From assembly GCA_016194825.1 (NCBI GenBank), contig JACQAR010000019.1, forward strand, positions 1 through 6,726: DNA of 6,726 nt. The letters are read 5' to 3'. Made by a program: the position numbers and the translations under genes. The notes beneath the pieces were generated by a model. That model ran no database searches. It had not been told where the DNA came from and saw nothing but the letters and a program-made list of their open reading frames with translations. Positions within the stretch are counted from its first letter, which is position 1. Each line of letters opens with the position of its first letter. Origin of the DNA: Chlamydiia bacterium. GTDB lineage: Bacteria > Chlamydiota > Chlamydiia > Chlamydiales > SM23-39. This document shows, in pieces, positions 4,454-6,726 of the stretch.

Positions 4454-6726
4454 ATGAAAAAAAATAGTGATTCTACCACCTCTTTCCTAGAAGAGCTGCC
4501 CGCTAAAACTTCTGGCAAAAAAAGCGCTGCCCGCTCGACACCGCAATACACGGTCGTGAAGAGAAATGGCGCTTTTGTCCCTTTCCAACGCGATCGGATT
4601 TTGAAGGCGATTGAAGCAGCATTCCGCGACACCAAGAAAGCTCCCGCCCCGACTCCCCTCGATATGGAACTGGAACAGACAATCCAACACATGACCGATC
4701 TCGTCGTCAAACAGGTACTCCATCTTGCTGCTAAGGGAGCCTGCCTCACCGTGGAAGGAATCCAAGACATGGTAGAGGTGACTCTCATGAAGCATGGGCA
4801 CCACGATGTGGCACGCGACTACATCATCTACCGCGATGACCGAAAAGCAGAGCGCGAAGGGTCTGTCCTCCATCTCAAGATTTACCGGCGCGATAAAACC
4901 ACCCCTACCCGCTTCAATCCGATGCGGATCGCCTCTTCTTTAGAAAGAGCCTTCCGCCGGGCGCGCAAAATCGAGGAGCAATCTCCCGATGAAGTGGTTA
5001 GCGCTGTCAGCTCGCTCACAAAGAAGATCGTCGCTGAAATGGCCGATCTCGCCTCCAAAGGAGATACGCTCTACATCGACATGATCGAAGATCGGATTGA
5101 GCGGGAGCTGATGAATGAAAAGTATTTTGACATTGCGAAGAGCTACATCCTCTACCGAGCCGAAAAGAACAAAGGGGAAACACTGACGCCTCCTCTCGCT
5201 GATGAATCGGCCGCTGTGCGCGAATTTGAGATCGCCACTTCTGATAGCAGCAAGCTCAAGATCAATGAAATGATGCTGCGAAGCAAGATTGCCTTCGCCT
5301 CCCGAAGTCTAGAGAATTTAGTGTCGGTCAATGATCTTCTCGAAGTTGCCATTGCACAATTCTATTCAGGGATGAAAGAGCAAGAGGTCGATCTGGCCAC
5401 CATTTTTGCGGCAAAGTCAAAAATTGAAAAAGAGCCTGCCTATTCGCAAGTTGCCTCCCGCCTTTTGCTCGACGTGATTTACCGAGAAACCATTGGCTTG
5501 AGCGCGTCCGACTCTACATTGGTACGCGCCCATCGCCAATACTTCAAAAAATTCATCAAGTCGGGCATTGCGCTAGAAAGACTTTCTCCCAAACTGCTCG
5601 ACTTCGACCTCGATGAGCTCGGTAGCGCCATGCAGCTGAGCCGCGATGACGCGTTCACCTATCTGGGATTGCAAACTCTTTATGATCGCTACTTCATCCA
5701 CCACGAACAGAGAAGACTTGAAACGCCTCAGATTTTTTGGATGCGAGTCTCTATGGGACTGGCGCTGAATGAAGGCGAGCAGAAGAACAAACGGGCCATT
5801 GAGTTCTACAATGTCCTTTCTCAATTCTACTTCATGTCGAGCACACCTACTCTTTTCAATTCGGGGACTCTCCATTCGCAGCTCAGCTCTTGCTATCTCT
5901 CGACGGTGATGGATGATCTGCACCACATCTTCAAGGTGATCGCCGACGATGCACAGCTCTCTAAATGGGCGGGGGGCATCGGCAACGACTGGACCAATGT
6001 CCGCGCTACAGGGGCACGGATCAAAGGGACCAACGGCACCTCCCAAGGCGTCATCCCCTTCCTGAAAGTGGCCAACGATACGGCCGTAGCTGTGAACCAG
6101 TGTTTTGCTCCGGATACTTTGCTCTATACCTCAAAAGGGATACGCCCCATCTCCACAGTAAAAGTGGGAGATCTCGTCCTCGGCATCCGTGGCACGTATC
6201 GAGAAGTCTTAGAGACCTTTGCCTACAACCAAAAAGACCTCATGGTCTCTCTCCAGGTAAAACATGCTCTCAACCCAGTCACGGTCACTGCAGGCCACCC
6301 GTTCTATGCGATCCAAAATGTTCCGATAGAACAAGCGTGTGAGCGCACTCTCGCATGGCTCGCCAAAGGAAAAGTCAGCTGCCAATGGGTCGAAGCAAAA
6401 GATTTAAAGCCAGGCGACTATGTAGCGCAGGTCATTCCTACAGAAGTAGTGGCAGTAGAAGGATTGACTGAAGACGATGCCCGCCTGTATGGCATCTTAT
6501 TGGGCGATGGACATCTTTCGAAACAAGGCATGCAGTGGGGCGTTTCAGGCAACCCACAAAAAGATGAGCATCTGCAGTTCGTCCGTCGCTACCTGACGGA
6601 ACGCGGCATCCATTTCTGGGAAACAGGTCGCGGAGAAAATTATCTCCAGATCCACTGGGCTTCCGGCCGCGGCGCCGTTCGCGATGCGACCACAGGTCGC
6701 ATCGTAGGCAGTGGAGCCGCTACGCT
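4454..6726 (+). CDS. nrdA: Ribonucleoside-diphosphate reductase alpha subunit, intein-interrupted, partial at 3' end
   Basis: The gene encodes the large catalytic subunit of class I ribonucleotide reductase, which makes deoxyribonucleotides with NrdB. It is open to the window edge (757 codons seen). Residues 32-130 (VVKRNG at 34-39) and about 139-237 are two ATP-cone allosteric domains. Residues about 268-348 align with the E. coli ATP-cone body but lack a VxKRxG motif, suggesting a third, degenerate cone, as known in chlamydial enzymes. The catalytic barrel follows, with STPTLFNSGT and SSCYL, whose Cys480 corresponds to the redox-active Cys225 of E. coli. GGIGNDW and GTNGTSQGVIPFLKVANDTA follow, up to VNQ (547-549). 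From Cys550 the reading continues as an intein. The later active-site residues, C-terminal cysteines and any nrdB are beyond the window. Start 4454 is preferred over in-frame ATG 4439 because TAGGT (4443-4447) lies at good spacing. Confidence 0.93.
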   Translation, partial: MKKNSDSTTSFLEELPAKTSGKKSAARSTPQYTVVKRNGAFVPFQRDRILKAIEAAFRDTKKAPAPTPLDMELEQTIQHMTDLVVKQVLHLAAKGACLTVEGIQDMVEVTLMKHGHHDVARDYIIYRDDRKAEREGSVLHLKIYRRDKTTPTRFNPMRIASSLERAFRRARKIEEQSPDEVVSAVSSLTKKIVAEMADLASKGDTLYIDMIEDRIERELMNEKYFDIAKSYILYRAEKNKGETLTPPLADESAAVREFEIATSDSSKLKINEMMLRSKIAFASRSLENLVSVNDLLEVAIAQFYSGMKEQEVDLATIFAAKSKIEKEPAYSQVASRLLLDVIYRETIGLSASDSTLVRAHRQYFKKFIKSGIALERLSPKLLDFDLDELGSAMQLSRDDAFTYLGLQTLYDRYFIHHEQRRLETPQIFWMRVSMGLALNEGEQKNKRAIEFYNVLSQFYFMSSTPTLFNSGTLHSQLSSCYLSTVMDDLHHIFKVIADDAQLSKWAGGIGNDWTNVRATGARIKGTNGTSQGVIPFLKVANDTAVAVNQCFAPDTLLYTSKGIRPISTVKVGDLVLGIRGTYREVLETFAYNQKDLMVSLQVKHALNPVTVTAGHPFYAIQNVPIEQACERTLAWLAKGKVSCQWVEAKDLKPGDYVAQVIPTEVVAVEGLTEDDARLYGILLGDGHLSKQGMQWGVSGNPQKDEHLQFVRRYLTERGIHFWETGRGENYLQIHWASGRGAVRDATTGRIVGSGAAT
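6101..6726 (+). mobile_element. Intein in NrdA with LAGLIDADG endonuclease motif, partial
   Basis: From Cys550 of NrdA the sequence leaves the reductase family and shows intein blocks. Block A is CFAPDTLLYTSKGIRPI (intein residues 1-17), with Cys1 as the splicing nucleophile. Block B is VTAGHPFYAI (62-71), with the T-x-x-H motif at Thr63-His66. KDLKPGDYVAQ (100-110) ends the N-terminal splicing half. LYGILLGDGHL (129-139, at 6485-6517) is the first LAGLIDADG motif of a DOD homing endonuclease. Some 208 residues are visible without stop or frameshift. The second endonuclease motif, blocks F and G, the terminal Asn and the +1 residue lie outside. Splicing must occur for a working reductase, because the insertion is at the expected start of the substrate loop (GGxKRxG). 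Whether the endonuclease is active cannot be judged. Confidence 0.92.

Noticed and set aside
5573..6046. 157-codon open frame on the minus strand
   Set aside because: Antisense to a strongly conserved part of nrdA; low-complexity shadow translation.
5965..6342. 125-codon plus-strand frame across the extein-intein junction
   Set aside because: It is an alternative frame of nrdA; the reductase and intein motifs are continuous in the other frame, so no frameshift is needed.

Overview
The window looks like a chromosomal segment from a member of the phylum Chlamydiae outside the genus Chlamydia. The best evidence is gene content and order: an RmuC/YigN-family gene, pssA and nrdA appear in the same order as I recall for the Chlamydia trachomatis CT825-CT826-CT827 neighbourhood. 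The NrdA also has the long multi-ATP-cone N-terminus typical of chlamydial enzymes. The assignment rests on protein resemblance and remembered synteny; no search was run.

Layout: (1) 1-129 is non-coding and holds palindromic DNA that looks like one end of a repeat copy. (2) rmuC (minus, 130-1167) and a queuosine-precursor transporter of the YhhQ/VUT family (plus, 1205-1897) diverge from a 37-bp gap. (3) 1898-2175 is a non-coding, strongly palindromic block; 1923-2169 resembles a 247-bp MITE-like element with 17-bp imperfect terminal inverted repeats. (4) An AAA_14/DUF4143 ATPase (minus, 2176-3330) has a spaced 8-bp inverted repeat over its likely promoter. (5) pssA (minus, 3411-4250) diverges from nrdA across a 203-bp region carrying two NrdR-box-like 16-mers 33 bp apart, an 11-bp tandem duplication and a nested palindrome. 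(6) nrdA (plus, from 4454) is open to the window edge and is interrupted at codon 550 by the start of an intein with a LAGLIDADG homing-endonuclease motif.

Compared with the Chlamydia order, the transporter, the palindromic block and the ATPase sit between rmuC and pssA, so this interval looks like an accessory insertion in a conserved backbone. Functions are mostly housekeeping: ribonucleotide reduction, phosphatidylserine synthesis, DNA maintenance and queuine salvage. The most notable signals are the NrdA intein, placed where the substrate-binding loop 2 should begin, the paired NrdR boxes, and the repeat family whose sequence pieces recur in three intergenic regions.
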